A stretch of 64,000 bases of DNA from the NCBI RefSeq assembly GCF_003201285.1, contig NZ_QICS01000003.1, positions 186,001 through 250,000 of the forward strand, given 5' to 3'. A program made the position numbers and the translations under genes. This DNA is from Lachnotalea glycerini (GTDB taxonomy: Bacteria; Bacillota; Clostridia; Lachnospirales; Lachnospiraceae). How positions within the stretch are numbered: position 1 is the first letter of the stretch; each line of letters opens with the position of its first letter. The notes under the pieces were generated by a model. It saw only the letters and a program-made list of their open reading frames with translations. It was not told the origin of the DNA and did not search any database. Shown one piece after another: positions 1 through 8,779 of this stretch.

Positions 1-819
1 CAAAAAGGCAACAAAAGAAATAGGTCCTGTCACCGATGTTGCCACAGCAATCAAAAATACTGCACACATTACCAGCAGAACTCTTGTCTGATCGGTTCTA
101 AGTCCAAGCGTTATGGCTGAATGTTCCCCAAGCTCCAGAATTTTCAACTGTCTTCCCAAAAGAAACAACAAGCCGCCAAAAATCCAAACAGTCCAAAAAA
201 GCCCTGCCATATCCTTACTTTGTATCCCATTTAAGCTGCCGCTAAGCCACCTGAGAGCTGCGGGTACATCATATTGATTGGCACGAAGCAACAAATAGGA
301 TATGACTGCATTTAGCATGGCCTGAATACCGATTCCAATCAAAATCATTTTTCCACCCGAAAAACTTGCACCGCGTGAAAGTACGTAAATCAGACAAGCA
401 ACTAACAGTCCTGCCAGAATAGACGCAATCGACGCAACTGTCGTGTTCACCTCTAATACCAAGATAAAAAACACCGCTGCCACACTTGAGCCTGAAGTAA
501 TGCCGATGATATCTGGACTTGCAAGAGGATTTCGAAGCATCGTCTGAAATGTGCTTCCCGCCATTCCAAATGCCATTCCTGCCATAATCCCTGCAAGCAT
601 TCTGGGATACCTAAGTGTCCTAATTGAGAAGGAAGCTCCTTGTATCTGCTCTCCCATAAGTACTCTGACTATCACAGAAAGTGAATATCTGGTATTGCCT
701 AAATAAAGCATTGCGATACTTAGCATCAGTACGAAAACAGCCAGCAAAAATGTCACAGTGATAAAACGATTTTTCCTTTTTCGAAAACCTTCCTCTACAT
801 AATGATTCTTTTTTGTCAT
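1..819 (-). CDS. FecCD-family iron-siderophore ABC permease (partial)
   Basis: Membrane permease of an iron(III)-siderophore or related importer. The frame stays open from an ATG at 819 to the window edge, giving 273 residues of a family usually 330-350 long, so the C-terminus is cut off. A cytoplasmic N-terminus rich in K/R leads into alternating hydrophobic segments. FecCD hallmarks are visible: a GMAGSTFQ stretch with RNPLASPDIIG, and later GLRTD followed by VTGPISFV. The start codon overlaps the previous gene's stop as ATGA, implying translational coupling. It would pair with the permease at 816-1811 as a heterodimer. The substrate cannot be read from sequence. Confidence 0.9.
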   Translation of the reverse strand, partial: MTKKNHYVEEGFRKRKNRFITVTFLLAVFVLMLSIAMLYLGNTRYSLSVIVRVLMGEQIQGASFSIRTLRYPRMLAGIMAGMAFGMAGSTFQTMLRNPLASPDIIGITSGSSVAAVFFILVLEVNTTVASIASILAGLLVACLIYVLSRGASFSGGKMILIGIGIQAMLNAVISYLLLRANQYDVPAALRWLSGSLNGIQSKDMAGLFWTVWIFGGLLFLLGRQLKILELGEHSAITLGLRTDQTRVLLVMCAVFLIAVATSVTGPISFVAFL

Positions 820-1811
820 AATGAACGCACCTTCGCTCTCATCGCAATCGATACCAATACGGGTGCACCGATAAATGCTGTGACAATCCCTGCCTCTAAT
901 TCACCCGGAGTTCCAATTAGTCTTCCCAGAATATCAGATGTTGTTAAAAGGATTGCCCCTCCAATAGCAGACATTGGAACTACCAGACGCATATCTGCCC
1001 CACAAAGAAGCCTCATGGTGTGTGGAATCATAAGTCCCACAAAGCCAATTGGTCCTGCCAAAGCGGTAGTTGCGCCGCACAATAAAACACCTGCTAAAGC
1101 TCCGATTAATCGCACGACACCCGTTCGTACACCAAGGCCAGTTGCTACATCATCTCCAAGTGCCATAGCATTTAGGGCGGAGGCAAGGAAAATTCCCATA
1201 AGTAATCCTGCTGCCAAAAAAGGTGCTATGATGCGTATTCCGTCCCATGTAGCTCCGCTTACGCTTCCCACCTGCCAGAAGCGAAACGCATTCATGACTT
1301 CGGTTCTGGGCAAAATAACTGCACTGACCAGTGATGACAATGCAGCACTGGTTGCTGTTCCCGCTAATGCTAACTTGATTGGTGTTGCTCCACCATACCC
1401 CATTGAACCGATACGATATACAAATATCGCAGTAACCGCGGCACCTGCCAGTGCAAACCATATGTATTCACTTGCTGAATTGATATGAAAAAATGCTATT
1501 CCGCTGACTACAAACAAGGACGCTCCTGTATTAACACCCAGAATACTTGGATCAGCCACCGGATTTCGAGTTATCGCCTGCATCAGGGCACCTGAAACTC
1601 CAAGAGAAGCTCCTGCTAGAATACTAAATACCGTTCTGGGTATGCGCTCACGTATGACTCGCGACTCAAAAGAACTGCCGCCAGCTAACAGAGTATGTAA
1701 AACCGTATCTAAACTGATGTTTCTAGAGCCAAAAGCCAATGATGCTGCAAAACACAATATGATTCCAAGGCTGCTGGCGCCAATCATCAGGATCATTTTT
1801 TTTCGCATCAT
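816..1811 (-). CDS. FecCD-family iron-siderophore ABC permease
   Basis: Second permease of the importer, 331 residues, full family length. About nine to ten hydrophobic segments are visible. Family motifs include GVSGALMQAITRNPVADPSI near residues 72-91, then GLGVRTG and later TALAGPIGFVGLMIPH, the cytoplasmic loop that contacts the ATPase. Two ATGs lie at the start (MMRKK); the first overlaps the receptor gene's TGA by 4 bp (ATGA), so it is preferred. It sits between the lipoprotein receptor gene and the second permease. The ATPase is not in the window and is probably further left. Confidence 0.93.
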   Translation of the reverse strand: MMRKKMILMIGASSLGIILCFAASLAFGSRNISLDTVLHTLLAGGSSFESRVIRERIPRTVFSILAGASLGVSGALMQAITRNPVADPSILGVNTGASLFVVSGIAFFHINSASEYIWFALAGAAVTAIFVYRIGSMGYGGATPIKLALAGTATSAALSSLVSAVILPRTEVMNAFRFWQVGSVSGATWDGIRIIAPFLAAGLLMGIFLASALNAMALGDDVATGLGVRTGVVRLIGALAGVLLCGATTALAGPIGFVGLMIPHTMRLLCGADMRLVVPMSAIGGAILLTTSDILGRLIGTPGELEAGIVTAFIGAPVLVSIAMRAKVRSL

Positions 1812-2899
1812 TCTACTTTATCTGCCGCCTCTCCAATCAAACTCAGATATTCATCAATGGTTGCGGGTATGGAGAGTGCACTTGGTGTTCCAGAAGCGGC
1901 AAGCGGTGTTTTGTCCTCAATCAAGGCAACAGAACCTCTTTGTACAGCGGGCAGTGTACCAATCAATTCGTCAGACTGCAAAGCCTCAAGAAGGGATGTA
2001 TCCCCATATGCAATTAAAATATCTACGTCCTTTAATAAGTCCACATTTTCAGCACTCATTTCAATTGCAAAGCTGTCTGCATTCTCTGCAAGCTTCTTCA
2101 CACTATCTGGCACGGACATACCAAGATCTGTTAAATAGGCTGCTCTTGGATCTGTCGGAAGATAAACATAGAATTTTCCTAAATCGGCAGGATTGAAATA
2201 AAAGAAAGCTGCCGTCTTATTTTCTATTTGTGTATACTTGGCTGATTTTTCTGCAATTAGCTGTTCTAAATCTGTAACCAACTGCTCTCCTTCTGTTTCC
2301 ATTCCCATACCGGCTGCATCTAAAATAATCTGTTCACGCCAATAGGTCTGCCATGCAACTGTTGGATATGCAATGACAGGTGCAATTTCACTTAACAGGT
2401 TATATTCCTCCTGTGTAATTCCAGAATAAGAAGCAAGAATTACATCCGGCTGGGCATCACTGATTGCTTCATAATCAAGCCCATCCGTATCGTGAAATAA
2501 ATTCGGTGTCTCTACACCTAATTGTGTAAAAGCTTCTTTTGTCCATGGAAGTAAACCACTATCATCTGTTACTCCGTAATTTGCTTCTGAAACACCAACC
2601 GGAACAACGCCAAGTGCTAAAGGTACATCTTGATTTCCCCACGATATGGTTGCAATTTTCTCTGGCTTCGTTTCAATGACAGTTTCACCAAATGCATGTT
2701 TTATAATGATTGGATATTCTACCTCTTGCGCGCTTTCGGTTTCTTTTGCATCTATTTGTTCTGTTTTTGAATTGTCTGTTTGCACTGTACTGTTTGTTAT
2801 ACCACTTGACTCAGTTGTATTTGTTGTTTCACTTGAGCATGCAGTCAATGTTATGACCATAGCAACTGCTATAATTGTACTTAATTTTTTTAATCCCAT
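1808..2899 (-). CDS. Iron-siderophore ABC transporter substrate-binding lipoprotein
   Basis: Extracytoplasmic receptor for iron-siderophore uptake, 363 residues. A short signal peptide ends in the lipobox LTAC (Cys21), followed by a Ser/Thr-rich linker, so it should be lipid-anchored. The body is a FepB/FhuD-like (helical-backbone) fold: an early VIETKPEKIATISWG strand, then QPDVILAS and late DILIAYG segments. It is the first gene of the operon, with an AGGAG ribosome site 7 nt before the ATG, and is followed by two overlapping permease genes. A TTAG/CTAA-type inverted repeat lies about 50 bp upstream. The exact ligand (siderophore, haem or cobalamin) is not determined; the iron assignment is by family. 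Confidence 0.92.
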   Translation of the reverse strand: MGLKKLSTIIAVAMVITLTACSSETTNTTESSGITNSTVQTDNSKTEQIDAKETESAQEVEYPIIIKHAFGETVIETKPEKIATISWGNQDVPLALGVVPVGVSEANYGVTDDSGLLPWTKEAFTQLGVETPNLFHDTDGLDYEAISDAQPDVILASYSGITQEEYNLLSEIAPVIAYPTVAWQTYWREQIILDAAGMGMETEGEQLVTDLEQLIAEKSAKYTQIENKTAAFFYFNPADLGKFYVYLPTDPRAAYLTDLGMSVPDSVKKLAENADSFAIEMSAENVDLLKDVDILIAYGDTSLLEALQSDELIGTLPAVQRGSVALIEDKTPLAASGTPSALSIPATIDEYLSLIGEAADKVE

Positions 2900-2945
2900 A
2901 GTAAACTCCTAACTTTGTGTATGTGTTTTATTATTCTTACTATTA

Positions 2946-2974
2946 TTAGTTGTATCTAACCAATGTAGTCTAAC
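2946..2974. promoter_or_regulatory. Possible iron-repressor (DtxR-type) operator
   Basis: The sequence TTAG-N6-CTAA (2946-2959), followed by a second CTAAC at 2970-2974, lies just upstream of the iron receptor gene. Half-sites of this type occur in DtxR/IdeR boxes of Gram-positive bacteria. The match is short and AT-rich, so this is only a suggestion from position and symmetry. Confidence 0.3.
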
Positions 2975-3067
2975 ATTGCTTTCCTATTTTGTCAATATAA
3001 AAAGTATGCTTTAGCAACTACTTTATGCTTTGATCTGTCTCTTATTTACTGTTCATGATTACTTACA

Positions 3068-3123
3068 CAAAAACAAAGGACTTGATTTTTGCCCATTTAG
3101 CTATTACAAGTCCTTTGTTTTTA
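3068..3123 (-). terminator. Terminator of yjdF
   Basis: Long inverted repeat (about 16-bp arms, 3068-3084 with 3106-3123) containing CAAAGGACTTG and its complement. It ends in a T-run when read on the minus strand, just past the yjdF stop codon. Confidence 0.7.
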
Positions 3124-3142
3124 TTGGTACATATTTTGTATC

Positions 3143-3562
3143 TTATCTGCCCTTATGTTTCTCTTTTCTTTTCTGTTGCTTTCGTTCGAATTGAACTAAT
3201 TTTTCAGCCTCTTTTTGTTCACGGGAACGAGTCTTTTTTTCCATTTTTCCCAGTTCGTGCTGAAGCTTTAAAGCTTGTTGCGACTTTGTTCCTATTCCCA
3301 CTTTCGTCATCTGTTTTTTTACTTCTCTTTGCAGGCGCTTCGGATTCATCCGCTCCTTTGCTTCTTTTACAGTATCAACAAAAGGGCTAAAGGGAAGTTT
3401 TTCGTAATTTTTCAAAATGAACTCCTGAATTTCATGATCTTTAGGTTCTTCGCCAAATGTAACCTTACAAGCAGATAGCTTACCATCAACTACTTGTTCA
3501 AAGACCCCTATCCAAAATGCTCCTTCAAAAAATACCTGTAATCTCCCTGATACTTTGTTCAT
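3143..3562 (-). CDS. yjdF: YjdF family protein (DUF2992)
   Basis: Small cytoplasmic protein of unknown biochemical role, 139 residues. The N-terminal half is a compact beta-rich part (MNKVSGRLQVFFEG, then FWIGVFE and KVTFGEEP). The C-terminal half is a very basic, charged helical tail (repeated KKQ/KRK/EKK). This layout is typical of YjdF. A longer open frame begins 14 codons upstream, but the ATG at 3562 has a strong AAAGGAGG site 8 nt before it and begins the conserved domain. It is monocistronic between its own promoter and a terminator. The leader resembles the yjdF RNA, a riboswitch class reported to bind azaaromatic compounds, so expression is probably ligand-controlled. Confidence 0.85.
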   Translation of the reverse strand: MNKVSGRLQVFFEGAFWIGVFEQVVDGKLSACKVTFGEEPKDHEIQEFILKNYEKLPFSPFVDTVKEAKERMNPKRLQREVKKQMTKVGIGTKSQQALKLQHELGKMEKKTRSREQKEAEKLVQFERKQQKRKEKHKGR

Positions 3563-3565
3563 TGT

Positions 3566-3682
3566 AATTCCTCCTTTTAGAATAAATGAACAAAGAATGG
3601 ACAACCAAGGAGGCAGGTTACTGACAACAATAGTCTATGTTGCTCCCGGACTACCTACCGGGATGTGTTTTTATCTTTGTAT
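3566..3682 (-). ncRNA. Candidate yjdF riboswitch leader
   Basis: The roughly 115-nt leader between the promoter and the yjdF start is structured. On the minus strand it carries an ACACATCCCGGTAGG stretch, with TCCCGG able to pair with CCGGGA, and a distal CCTGCCTCCTTGG element able to pair with the purine-rich ribosome site. Its position directly in front of a YjdF gene is the diagnostic context. Translational control is inferred from the ribosome site adjoining the conserved region. A covariance-model search was not possible here. Confidence 0.7.
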
Positions 3683-3686
3683 TTAC

Positions 3687-3714
3687 ATTATATCAGATTG
3701 TATTCAAATTTCAA
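3687..3714 (-). promoter_or_regulatory. Promoter of the yjdF leader
   Basis: Minus-strand TTGAAA (3714-3709) and TATAAT (3692-3687), 16 nt apart. This places the transcript start a few bases before the structured leader. The -35 box overlaps the end of the upstream AraC-type gene. Confidence 0.6.
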
Positions 3715-4598
3715 ATAATATGTGACCGTTTCACTGCAGCCATCTCTATATAACCTCTTCTGCCAATCGGTTCTAACTGAATGCTTGGATTTGTATCATC
3801 CCATTCATATCCTTGAACACTTGGATTGTATTTCTTAATCAATTCTTGCACCTCTTCGATTGCCTGACAATAATCCGCTTCCAAAAACGGCTCCCCCTGA
3901 AACATCAGATAATCCGCTTCCTGCAGTTCTATCACATCAAATCCATTTGGAATATTTCCTGTATAGTCAAGTGGCACTTCCACGCCCTGAACATATTCTG
4001 AGGTTTCTGGTTCTCGATATTGTTTTGGCAGCCATAAACTGACTGGCTCGCCAAGAGTCCCTTGCATACTGGTAAGCAGTCCCCATATATCACAACCCAT
4101 TTCCTCACAATATGAGAAATACTCTTTTGCATTTTTTCCACGTTTTATCAGCACTTTCCTTGCCGGTTTATGAATCAGTTGTATAAATACATGTTTTAAT
4201 TCCGCCATTTTTTTATATTCCTTTCGAATTTCATTATATATCACTCCGTATGGAATGAATAAATAAATAGGAACCGGATTTTTAGCATATTCTCTTGGAT
4301 TACATCCAAATTCGCGGTAAAAAGCCCGTTGATATCCCTCCACACTTTGAAATCCCATATCAAAAGCCACCTCTATCACTTTGCACTTATCATCTCTCAA
4401 CCTTAGTGCTGAGGTAGATAACCTCAGCTTTCTGATATAATCAGCCGGTGTAAGATTGGTATATTCCTTAAAGAGACGATAGGAATACCAAGGTGAAAAT
4501 AAAGACACATTCGCTAAATCTGCCAATGTAATGTTTTCATTGATATGTTTGTTGATATAATCTTGCATTCTTTGAACTGCTAAAACCTGCTCCTGCAT
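3711..4598 (-). CDS. AraC-family regulator with GyrI-like effector domain
   Basis: Transcription factor of 295 residues. Residues 5-105 are two AraC/XylS helix-turn-helix units (ITLADLANVSLFSPWYSYRLFKE, then VIEVAFDMGFQSVEGYQRAF with FGCNPREY). Residues about 130-290 form a GyrI-like/effector-binding domain similar to Rob/BltR-type sensors. Such proteins usually bind hydrophobic cations or drugs and activate efflux genes. GGAG precedes the ATG by 7 nt. The two-gene ABC-2 exporter encoded upstream on the same strand is a plausible but unproven target. No stop or frame damage is seen. Confidence 0.9.
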   Translation of the reverse strand: MQEQVLAVQRMQDYINKHINENITLADLANVSLFSPWYSYRLFKEYTNLTPADYIRKLRLSTSALRLRDDKCKVIEVAFDMGFQSVEGYQRAFYREFGCNPREYAKNPVPIYLFIPYGVIYNEIRKEYKKMAELKHVFIQLIHKPARKVLIKRGKNAKEYFSYCEEMGCDIWGLLTSMQGTLGEPVSLWLPKQYREPETSEYVQGVEVPLDYTGNIPNGFDVIELQEADYLMFQGEPFLEADYCQAIEEVQELIKKYNPSVQGYEWDDTNPSIQLEPIGRRGYIEMAAVKRSHII

Positions 4599-4755
4599 TT
4601 TTTCTCCAATCTGAGGATTTTAACCGCTGCTAATCAATTTAGTTGATTTACATGTTTAAGAGTACAAGATTTACATACCCGTACTCCAAATATTTAATTT
4701 ATAAAACTATCATACATGATTCTTTTATTATTTGCTCGACTTATTTTGCTTTTAT

Positions 4756-4786
4756 AAAGCAGTAAGCATTTTAATGCAACTGCTTT
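4756..4786 (-). terminator. Hairpin terminator after the ABC-2 exporter
   Basis: AAAGCAGT-aa-GCATTttAATGC-aa-CTGCTTT hairpin abutting the permease stop codon, followed by an A/T-rich stretch. It probably ends the exporter transcript. Confidence 0.5.
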
Positions 4787-4787
4787 C

Positions 4788-5531
4788 TTATTCCCAACGA
4801 AACAAACGAATGGAGCAGCCAATACAGACGATTGCAATGATAAGCATTACAATAACAGGGATCAGAACATTTTCTAATGCAATACCTAATGTTGCTGCTT
4901 TTAATATTTTAATTCCTTGCGTCAGAGGCATCAGATCTACTATTTTCTGCATTGGTATAGGCATCACTTCGTAAGGCAGCGTTGCACCTGAAAATACAAG
5001 CATTGGAAAATATAAAACAGATGCAATAACGGATGCGCTCTTACTGTTTTTTGCCACACCACCAACCAACATACCGATGCTTAGTATGGATAATAAAATT
5101 AGAAACCATCCTGCAAAAAAGACAAGATAAGAACCATGCATCTGAAAGCCCCATAATAATTTCGCAAGTATCCAAAGAAGTATAACCGACACGACCGAAT
5201 AAATAGTATAAATTACTAAGTGAACAAACAAGATCAATGCAGGACTTACAGGAGTCACCTGAAACCTTTTTAAGATTTTTCGTTCTCGATAATCCGATAC
5301 CAAAATTGGCAATCCCATTAGACCACCTGCGCATATTGCTATTGTACTAAGTGCTCCAAATGATTGCTCCAAAAATGTATATTGGGCTCCTTCAAAAGCT
5401 GGATTTTGTCCATAAATAATTCCTAGAATAGCAAGAACGATTATCGGCATAATAATAGCAAAAATAACCATATTCATATCACGAATGGATAATTTCATTT
5501 CAATTTTTAACATTTTTCTAAATGTTTTCAT
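4788..5531 (-). CDS. ABC-2 type exporter permease
   Basis: Membrane half of an ABC exporter, 247 residues with six hydrophobic segments, the usual size for the YadH/ABC-2 group. After a basic start (KTFRKMLKIEMKLSIRD) the first membrane span is MVIFAIIMPIIVLAILGI, and a long PILVSDYRERKILKRFQVTP cytosolic loop follows. An in-frame start 26 codons upstream exists, but the ATG at 5531 has GAGGAGGG before it and overlaps the end of the ATPase gene by 14 bp, the normal arrangement. Substrate unknown; the nearby drug-sensor-like AraC regulator hints at a toxic compound. Confidence 0.88.
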   Translation of the reverse strand: MKTFRKMLKIEMKLSIRDMNMVIFAIIMPIIVLAILGIIYGQNPAFEGAQYTFLEQSFGALSTIAICAGGLMGLPILVSDYRERKILKRFQVTPVSPALILFVHLVIYTIYSVVSVILLWILAKLLWGFQMHGSYLVFFAGWFLILLSILSIGMLVGGVAKNSKSASVIASVLYFPMLVFSGATLPYEVMPIPMQKIVDLMPLTQGIKILKAATLGIALENVLIPVIVMLIIAIVCIGCSIRLFRWE

Positions 5532-6252
5532 CTTGTCTTCCCTCCTCATCCGAAAACCAAAGATATGCATCCTCGAATTTGTCATATGGACTCTTTGCAA
5601 TTGCTTCATTAACTGTTCCGTAAAATACAGTTTCGCCTTTCTTTAATATACAGATTATGTCGCATAGCACCTCTACTTCATCCATAAAATGCGAAGTTAA
5701 GATAATTGTTAATCCATTTTTCTTTAGGTTATCTAGTGTTTTCCATACTTCTTTCCTTGCTTTTGCGTCTAATCCTGTTGTTAACTCATCCAGAAACACA
5801 ATTTGGGGGTTTGGAATCAATGCCAGAATTATAAACAGTCTTTGACGCTCACCACCCGATAAATCCTTAACTGCACATCTTTCTTTTTCTATAATACCAA
5901 ACTGTTTTAATAAGTTATGCCAATCTTTGGGATTTTTATATATTGCTGAGGTTTCATCGCATAGTTCATCCACTTTAATTTCTCTTTGGTAATTTGCTTC
6001 TTGAAATTGTACACCTACGTTTTGAAATAATTGCTTTCTGTCTGATATGGGATTCTTTCCAAGAACCGTAACGAAACCACTATCTGGTTTTTTTGTTCCA
6101 AGAATACATTCAATACTTGTACTTTTTCCCGCACCGTTTGCTCCCAATAGACCTAGAACCATTCCCTTTTTCACTGATAAGTTTAAATTCGTAACAGCTC
6201 TATTTCCATGATACGATTTTGAAAGTTGTTTCACTTTTAATATTTCTTCCAT
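5518..6252 (-). CDS. ABC exporter ATP-binding protein
   Basis: ATPase of 244 residues partnering the permease that overlaps its 3' end. Walker A is GANGAGKST (about 37-45), the signature is LSGGERQR (about 129-136), Walker B is IVFLDELTTGLD (about 150-161) and the switch His is in TSHFMDE (about 184-190). It belongs to the CcmA/BcrA-like single-domain group used for drug, peptide or polysaccharide export. Walker B carries DEL where DEP is commoner, a mild and tolerated change. It is the first gene of the two-gene unit. Confidence 0.9.
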   Translation of the reverse strand: MEEILKVKQLSKSYHGNRAVTNLNLSVKKGMVLGLLGANGAGKSTSIECILGTKKPDSGFVTVLGKNPISDRKQLFQNVGVQFQEANYQREIKVDELCDETSAIYKNPKDWHNLLKQFGIIEKERCAVKDLSGGERQRLFIILALIPNPQIVFLDELTTGLDAKARKEVWKTLDNLKKNGLTIILTSHFMDEVEVLCDIICILKKGETVFYGTVNEAIAKSPYDKFEDAYLWFSDEEGRQDENI

Positions 6253-6412
6253 TATTGCCTCCTATCTTTCACAACTCCATCATATCGTAAATTTATTTGG
6301 AATCTCTCGACTATTTTTGCTATTCTGATAGACATTAGCCAATTAATATCTTAAATATCAATTGCATTTATTCCTGTAGTGAATTTAAAGAGAATTAACT
6401 TGTTTGATACAA

Positions 6413-6462
6413 AAAGTATGCATTGACAACCTTATAACCAATTGGCTGACAATGCATACTTT
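6413..6462 (-). terminator. Terminator after the 6.5-11 kb export cluster
   Basis: Inverted repeat AAAGTATGCATTG (6413-6425) / CAATGCATACTTT (6450-6462) with an inner CCAATTGG palindrome. Read on the minus strand it is followed by TTTTTGT, so it should terminate the long leftward cluster whose last gene stops at 6533. Confidence 0.65.
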
Positions 6463-6532
6463 ATCTATACTTTATTTCTATCAATTACTTCCACTCTTTT
6501 TAGACATGGCTAAGCTGTAGTTACTTTAAACC

Positions 6533-7480
6533 TTAATATTCCTTATGTTTAAAAGACAAGCTAATGCCTATTGACATGATTACCATAAATAGTAACAAAA
6601 CTATAATAAATCCATATATCATATTACTTCTGATAAATACTTCTTTCATATCTATCGTTAAATAATGAAATGGTAGTAGTTTCTTCCATCTATATTTTTC
6701 AATTAACAAATTAATTTTCCCTGCGAATATAAAAGTTGAAATGGGAACAATCAAAGCAATCTTGTCATTATTGAAAATAAAATATATAAAAGTCATAAGT
6801 ACAATTAAGAAAATTGTTTTATATAAACTCAAACCAATACTCACAAAAAAATCTACTATATAGTTACTTTCTACTATACTTTTTTCAACCATTTTTACAT
6901 AAATATAATCATTTCCATTGATACCAAACCGAAATAATCCCACAAGAAATGAAATAAAAGCATAGCTTAAAAATACTGCACAGGTAAGCATGATTGTAAA
7001 TATCATTTTACCTAAAATAATTGTATTTCTATTCCTGCCACAACATACAAGATTTTTCCAAGTCTCATTTTCACTTTCTACACTATATACTCTACTACAT
7101 AAGTATATGCATAGGAAAATAACAATTGTGAACAAATTTGTAGTTCTTGACATAAAATAATATACATTAGATGGATTGTAAGGTATATTATTTTTTAAAC
7201 AATAATCTATAGTTGATACAATTCCATTGAAATAATCAATTAACTTGTCATAGTTTTCTTCTCCTGATTCTTTAGAAAGTGCTAATATACCCTCTTGTTG
7301 CAATTCTTTCATTTCCTGCGCATTTTCTTTCCATTCTTCAATCGGAGCAGACTCAAATAAAAGAGAATATGCCGATATTACAACAAACATAGAAATAAAT
7401 ACCACAATCAAATATTTTAATGTAACATTTTTATATAATTCACTCAATATCATATTCTTCATATTATGTATTACCACCAC
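6533..7480 (-). CDS. ABC-2-like permease, export/immunity type
   Basis: Integral membrane protein of 315 residues, rich in I/F/Y/K. One N-terminal span (LIVVFISMFVVISAYSLLF) is followed by a soluble extracytoplasmic loop of about 70 residues and then five to six spans. The topology matches ABC-2 permeases such as lantibiotic-immunity LanE/G or bacitracin BcrB types. It is the last gene of the cluster, 4 bp after its ATPase, so the two form a transporter. The true start may be the MKNMILSELYKN methionine six residues in. No substrate can be named. Confidence 0.8.
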   Translation of the reverse strand: MVVIHNMKNMILSELYKNVTLKYLIVVFISMFVVISAYSLLFESAPIEEWKENAQEMKELQQEGILALSKESGEENYDKLIDYFNGIVSTIDYCLKNNIPYNPSNVYYFMSRTTNLFTIVIFLCIYLCSRVYSVESENETWKNLVCCGRNRNTIILGKMIFTIMLTCAVFLSYAFISFLVGLFRFGINGNDYIYVKMVEKSIVESNYIVDFFVSIGLSLYKTIFLIVLMTFIYFIFNNDKIALIVPISTFIFAGKINLLIEKYRWKKLLPFHYLTIDMKEVFIRSNMIYGFIIVLLLFMVIMSIGISLSFKHKEY

Positions 7481-7484
7481 TTAT

Positions 7485-8168
7485 TTATTGTCCATATATT
7501 GTTTCCAAATCTTCTGATTCCATATAGGTATTTATGATTGAAACCATTCTGCCGGATTTAATAAAACATACTTTGTTACATACTAAATTCAACTCGCTAA
7601 GTATATGACTTGAAACAATAACAATCTTATTTTTATTAGAAAGACTTTTTATAAGTTCTCTTACATATTTAATACCATCAGGATCTAAGCCATTTATCGG
7701 TTCGTCTAATACCACAATCTTAGGATCATTTATTATACTCATAGCAATCCCTAATCTTTGCTTCATTCCTAAGGAATATTTCCCTACCCGCAAATCCTTA
7801 CTACTTAATAATCCAGCATTTATGATTGCATTATTACAAATTTCCTTGTTTCTTATCCCCTTAGTTAATGCATTAATTTCTACATTCTTATATCCAGATA
7901 AATGCTTATACATAGATGGTGATTCAATCATTACTCCAATCGGATATTCTTTTTTACCATAATAATAAGAAATTGGCTGATCATCCAACAAAACACTCCC
8001 TGATGTCATTTGACATAACCCACATATAATCTTCATGATTGTTGTCTTTCCAGCTCCATTCGGCCCAATTATTCCCAAAACATCTCCATGTTCCAAATTA
8101 AATGAAATATCCTTAATAATAGCTTTCCCTTTTATTTCTTTCGAAATATGGTTTATTGTCAATTGCAC
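7485..8168 (-). CDS. ABC transporter ATP-binding protein, BcrA/LanF type
   Basis: ATPase of 227 residues from the chosen GTG start. Walker A GPNGAGKTT, Walker B IVVLDEPINGLDPDG and the switch His in SSHILSE are intact. The signature is degenerate (KYSLGMKQR instead of LSGGxxQR), as is usual in lantibiotic-immunity and bacitracin-resistance ATPases. A longer open frame starts 12 codons earlier inside the SpoIIM-like gene, but the GTG at 8168 has GGAGGGAC 5 nt before it and shares one base with the upstream TAG (TAGTG), indicating coupled translation. It partners the permease at 6533-7480. Confidence 0.88.
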   Translation of the reverse strand: MQLTINHISKEIKGKAIIKDISFNLEHGDVLGIIGPNGAGKTTIMKIICGLCQMTSGSVLLDDQPISYYYGKKEYPIGVMIESPSMYKHLSGYKNVEINALTKGIRNKEICNNAIINAGLLSSKDLRVGKYSLGMKQRLGIAMSIINDPKIVVLDEPINGLDPDGIKYVRELIKSLSNKNKIVIVSSHILSELNLVCNKVCFIKSGRMVSIINTYMESEDLETIYGQ

Positions 8169-8767
8169 TAATGTCCCTCCAGTATATTTTTTCTTAAGAA
8201 CCAAGTTGTTAAATTAGCTTCTACAAATGCTGCAACTACCGTAAGAATCATGATAAGAATACATAATTTAAAATTAGCCTTAAAAAAATCTTTAATAGAT
8301 AATTTTTTTTTACAAATACAAATCAGACCGACCCATATATGAATTCCAATAGCTCCTGAAAGTACAATGGACGGAACTTCTAGTATTCCATGAAAAAATA
8401 TAAAAGACATTGCATACATAAACGATTTTCTTATTGCAATACCACGAATAATCATACCTAATGATAACATTTCGCTTCCAACAAATAAAATTCCATACAA
8501 TCCAAACGATCTGATTGATGTTAGAATAGCACTGAAGTTCACCATTAAATTATTCGATAAGATTTCCCAAAATGACAAATTTAAATTTGGATTATAGTCT
8601 ATATCTAGTTCAATTAAATAGCCCAAAAAGAAACATATTATACCCAATGTAAATAGTACACCAAAGGAATACCAAATCGTTTTTTTTAATACCACAGCAA
8701 TCTTCCTTATTAATATAAAGTAGTAGTTTTTATTGTCTCTCTCCAAAGACCCTATATATACTAACAA
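8168..8767 (-). CDS. SpoIIM/DUF95-family membrane protein
   Basis: Membrane protein of 199 residues with about five spans. The SpoIIM/DUF95 pattern is visible: a span with FTLGIICFFLGYLI, a glycine-rich middle (SFGLYGILFVGSEMLSLGMIIRGIA), then FHGILEVPSIVLSGAIGIHIW, where the H-x-x-x-E-x-P core is conserved. SpoIIM itself acts in spore engulfment, but stand-alone DUF95 proteins beside an ABC ATPase and a small peptide are a fixed part of circular-bacteriocin loci (the CirC/CclC/AS-48C group). The context here supports the second role: ATPase genes lie on both sides and a 33-residue membrane peptide lies upstream. Its direct action is unknown. Confidence 0.75.
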   Translation of the reverse strand: MLVYIGSLERDNKNYYFILIRKIAVVLKKTIWYSFGVLFTLGIICFFLGYLIELDIDYNPNLNLSFWEILSNNLMVNFSAILTSIRSFGLYGILFVGSEMLSLGMIIRGIAIRKSFMYAMSFIFFHGILEVPSIVLSGAIGIHIWVGLICICKKKLSIKDFFKANFKLCILIMILTVVAAFVEANLTTWFLRKNILEGH

Positions 8768-8779
8768 TTACATATGAAT

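Noticed and set aside
802-1488. Long plus-strand open frame (228 codons) opposite the iron permease gene
   Set aside because: It mirrors a well-supported membrane protein gene, lacks a ribosome site and has low-complexity Pro/Ala/Thr composition typical of an antisense frame.
3055-3390. Plus-strand frame over the yjdF gene
   Set aside because: Antisense to yjdF and its terminator; hydrophobic only because it mirrors the Lys-rich tail.
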